Assembly (NCBI GenBank): GCA_012799975.1
Contig: JAAZKF010000057.1
Coordinates: forward strand, 1-33,384
Direction of reading: 5' to 3'
DNA: 33,384 nt
Origin: Burkholderiales bacterium
GTDB lineage: Bacteria; Vulcanimicrobiota; Xenobia; Xenobiales; Xenobiaceae
Shown: piece by piece, positions 31,230 through 33,384 of the stretch
How the letters are laid out: each line of letters starts with the position of its first letter
How positions within the stretch are numbered: position 1 is the stretch's first letter
Translations under genes and position numbers: made by a program
The notes under the pieces: generated by a model
Seen by the model: the letters and a program-made list of their open reading frames with translations, nothing else
The model's database searches: none
Told to the model about the DNA's origin: nothing

Positions 31230-31261
31230 CGTTGACGGGAACCGGGCCTTCGGAATTTTGA
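31219..31261 (+). repeat. Direct repeat CGGAATTTTGA flanking a TTGACG element
   Basis: CGGAATTTTGA occurs at 31219-31229 (its TGA is the stop of the MBL gene) and again at 31251-31261, 32 bp apart, about three helical turns. Between them are overlapping TTGACG hexamers (31226 and 31232) resembling a -35 box. The -10 match downstream (AATTTT) is poor. The element precedes the RING-finger gene by 48 bp and may be its promoter or operator. Confidence 0.3.
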
Positions 31262-31309
31262 GAACAACGAATCCTACGCCCGAGGGCACTTCCCTCCTGG
31301 AAGGGTCAG

Positions 31310-33384
31310 ATGGCTGAGAATTCTCGTCTTTGTCCGGTCTGTGCCAAGCCTCTGGAGGGGCAGGCCAGGCGCACTGCGTGCCTTCGTTGCCAGAACTTAT
31401 ACCACCAGGAATGCTGGGAAGGTCTGACCCGGTGCCTGGCCTTCGGGTGTGTCGGGACCCCCGAGGAGGTTCTTCAAGACCTGGGGGAACCCGTCCAGGC
31501 AAAGCCTTGTCCGTCCTGCAAAGCCGAGAGTCCGGCCAACGTGGCGCTGTGCCTCTCGTGCGGTACGGATATCTTCGAAAAACCTCCCCGCGCGGTCTTC
31601 ACGTCTTTTGCCGGTTGGCAGGCCGCCACTCCCGAGGACCTGGTCCTGGAATTGGACCGCCATTGGGAGAACGCCATCCAACACCTCTATAACGGTGATC
31701 TGGAGTTCTGGTTCAGCGAGAATGGGCGCCTGGATCTGGCCGAGGCGGCCCGGACGGCGCGGCGCAACCATGAACAGCGCTCTGTCGGGCTGGAGTCCTT
31801 CCTGCTGGCCAGCAATCTGGTCGACCCACCCCGGATGGAGGTAGTCCCGGCGACACTGGAGCTGGAGGGCCCTGGGCCCACCTTGACCAGCGCTTTGGAG
31901 ATCCGGAATTCGGGTCGTGGCTACCTGTCTGGAATCCTGTTGGCCGAGGTCTCCTGGCTGACTTTGGAACCCACCGAGTTTGCGGGGAACCGCACGCGGA
32001 TCGCGGTCACCGCCGACCTCGGCAGTCTTCCCGACGGCGCGGTTCCCGGGGTGATCCGCATCCAGGCTCCAGCCCAATCCCTGGAGGTCCACGTGACCGC
32101 CCGGCGCCTCTCGATTGCCGCAGGGGTGGCGCTGTACCGGGACGGGCAGACCTCCAAAGCACGAGTCCTGTGCCGAAAGTTGCTCGATGTCCAGGCCGCG
32201 CACGCCGATGCGGTGGTCCTGCTGACGGCCTGTTATCTCAAGGAGGAGAATCCCACGGCAGCCGTTCAGGCCTTGCGCAACCTGTCCGGAGCCTGTCAGG
32301 AATTACCCTCGGATCTGATCGAATTCGTCTTCCGTTGGTTGAGCCAGAACGACCCGGCAGCTTCTGGCCTCGAACGCGTCGAGATCTATGAAGCGCTGAT
32401 CCCTTGTGCGGAGGGCCCTCTGGGCAATGAACTCCGGCGAGCCCTGGGCCAGGTCGCCATGGAACGGGCTCGCCTGGCCACCGAGGCTTTTCAGGAAAAC
32501 AACACCTCGTTGTGGCAAGGGAGGACGGCGACTACCCAGGACGTGATCGAGTTGTTGCAGATCGCGGCGGCCTACGATCCCACGCTGGCCGAAGAGGCAG
32601 CCGGTCTGCAGAAGCAACTCCGTCGGAAGGTCAGCCGGGGGAAAATGGCCTTCAATCTGACCGCCGTCCTGGTCCTCATCGCGGTGCTGGCGGCTGCCAG
32701 CAGTTCCTGGTTGTGGACCTGGAAGCAGTCCCGGGATCTCCAGCAATCCGCAGCCCAGGCCCTTCAAGCCGGCAAATTTGAGAAAGCGATCCAGGAATAC
32801 CGGATCCTGCTGAACTCCAACGTCGACAACACGGATTATCGTTCCAACCTGGTGCGGGCGCTCTTCATGCAGTCACGCGCGGCCGAGGAAGGCGGGGATT
32901 CCCCGCGCAGCAGGGCTGCACTCATCCAGGCCATCGACCTGTGCATCGGCCGCCCCCAGATGCAACAGGCGGCAGCCGCCATGCTTCTGGACTGGGCCAA
33001 GGAACTGGAGACCAAGGGACAACCGGGGGAGGCTCGGGTCCGACTGGAAAGGGCCACCCGATTGGATGAGCAGAATCCCGAGGTCCAGACCTCGCTGCGG
33101 CGACTGGCCAGTGACACCGATCTGTATTGGAAGGTTCACCAGGTGGTCGAAGGGCCCATGGGCAGCTATCCCGTAGAGAACTACAAGGAAATGGGGGCTG
33201 TGGCGGCGGGTGTTCGTGAGCTGGTCACCCGTGGTATGGTCCCTTACGAGTCCAGGATGATGGTCGCTTTGGCGGACGTCACAGGCGATGGAATCAAGGA
33301 ACTTCTGGTCGCGGGAACCCATAAGAAGGATCCGCAGCCTGAAGGCCGTTATGCCATCTATCGCGTGAACAAGTCCAGGCTGGA
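31310..33384 (+). CDS. RING-like finger / zinc ribbon / single-span membrane protein with FG-GAP-like motif, 3'-truncated
   Basis: The frame runs from ATG 31310 (AAGG with ~6-nt spacing) to the window end without a stop: at least 691 residues. The N-terminus has eight ordered ligands, C8-x2-C11-x12-C24-x2-C27-x4-H32-x2-C35-x6-C42-x4-C47, matching the prokaryotic RING finger type. A zinc ribbon C67-x2-C70-x10-C81-x2-C84 follows. Residues ~170-280 look beta-rich (Ig-like); ~285-440 are helical, TPR-like. One hydrophobic span lies at ~450-468 with flanking Lys/Arg, then more TPR-like helices (AAQALQAGKFEKAIQEYRIL). Near the end, ADVTGDGIKELLV (from Asp656) is an FG-GAP/VCBS calcium-type turn, which normally repeats. 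The finger should be cytoplasmic and the FG-GAP part external. No function is assigned. Confidence 0.85.
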   Translation, partial: MAENSRLCPVCAKPLEGQARRTACLRCQNLYHQECWEGLTRCLAFGCVGTPEEVLQDLGEPVQAKPCPSCKAESPANVALCLSCGTDIFEKPPRAVFTSFAGWQAATPEDLVLELDRHWENAIQHLYNGDLEFWFSENGRLDLAEAARTARRNHEQRSVGLESFLLASNLVDPPRMEVVPATLELEGPGPTLTSALEIRNSGRGYLSGILLAEVSWLTLEPTEFAGNRTRIAVTADLGSLPDGAVPGVIRIQAPAQSLEVHVTARRLSIAAGVALYRDGQTSKARVLCRKLLDVQAAHADAVVLLTACYLKEENPTAAVQALRNLSGACQELPSDLIEFVFRWLSQNDPAASGLERVEIYEALIPCAEGPLGNELRRALGQVAMERARLATEAFQENNTSLWQGRTATTQDVIELLQIAAAYDPTLAEEAAGLQKQLRRKVSRGKMAFNLTAVLVLIAVLAAASSSWLWTWKQSRDLQQSAAQALQAGKFEKAIQEYRILLNSNVDNTDYRSNLVRALFMQSRAAEEGGDSPRSRAALIQAIDLCIGRPQMQQAAAAMLLDWAKELETKGQPGEARVRLERATRLDEQNPEVQTSLRRLASDTDLYWKVHQVVEGPMGSYPVENYKEMGAVAAGVRELVTRGMVPYESRMMVALADVTGDGIKELLVAGTHKKDPQPEGRYAIYRVNKSRL

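Overview
The window is GC-rich, densely coded bacterial chromosome. A Gram-negative cell is suggested by the signal-peptide proteins, a His-rich outer-membrane-type protein, NhaA, DUF3300/DUF2950 secreted proteins and menaquinone synthesis by the futalosine route (MqnE). GTG and TTG starts, 4-nt stop/start overlaps and clear AGGAGG-type ribosome sites are common. Nothing in the window fixes the phylum. I saw no rRNA, tRNA, transposase or CRISPR array.

Layout, left to right. (1) Positions 1-2746, plus strand: the end of a propeller-like protein, a DUF523/TudS-type protein and thiI, joined by TTGA and ATGA overlaps. (2) Positions 2780-6804, minus strand: a large coiled-coil/AAA-type ATPase, a short MscS channel and a phosphatase-like protein whose catalytic Cys is Ser. 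A second, longer MscS-family channel (7156-8859) is transcribed divergently from the ATPase. (3) Positions 8935-11382, plus strand: a compact zinc/manganese-type ABC importer (binding protein, ATPase, permease). (4) Positions 11471-19859, minus strand: an orphan polytopic membrane protein and a complete type I restriction-modification locus (hsdR-hsdM-hsdS). A long hairpin covers the hsdR ribosome site and start. (5) Positions 19925-22833, minus strand: the DUF3300/DUF2950 pair, the former with five 63-bp coding repeats, then a hotdog thioesterase. (6) Positions 22888-27295, minus strand: a second metal ABC importer behind a His-rich outer-membrane-type protein and a small His/Cys secreted protein, probably a zinc uptake operon. 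nhaA lies just upstream on the same strand. (7) Positions 28670-29322 are a long divergent non-coding stretch. (8) Positions 29323-31229, plus strand: mqnE overlapping an RNase Z-like metallo-beta-lactamase gene. (9) From 31310 to the window end: a large membrane protein with an N-terminal RING-like finger, a zinc ribbon, one membrane span, probable TPR-like helices and an FG-GAP-like motif. It is open at the window edge.

The themes are metal import across both membranes, ion and osmotic homeostasis (two MscS channels, NhaA), tRNA thiolation with a possible matching desulfidase, and defence. The points most worth following are the RING-finger membrane protein, the thiI/TudS-type pair, the ATPase-MscS-pseudophosphatase cluster, and the hairpin at the hsdR start.
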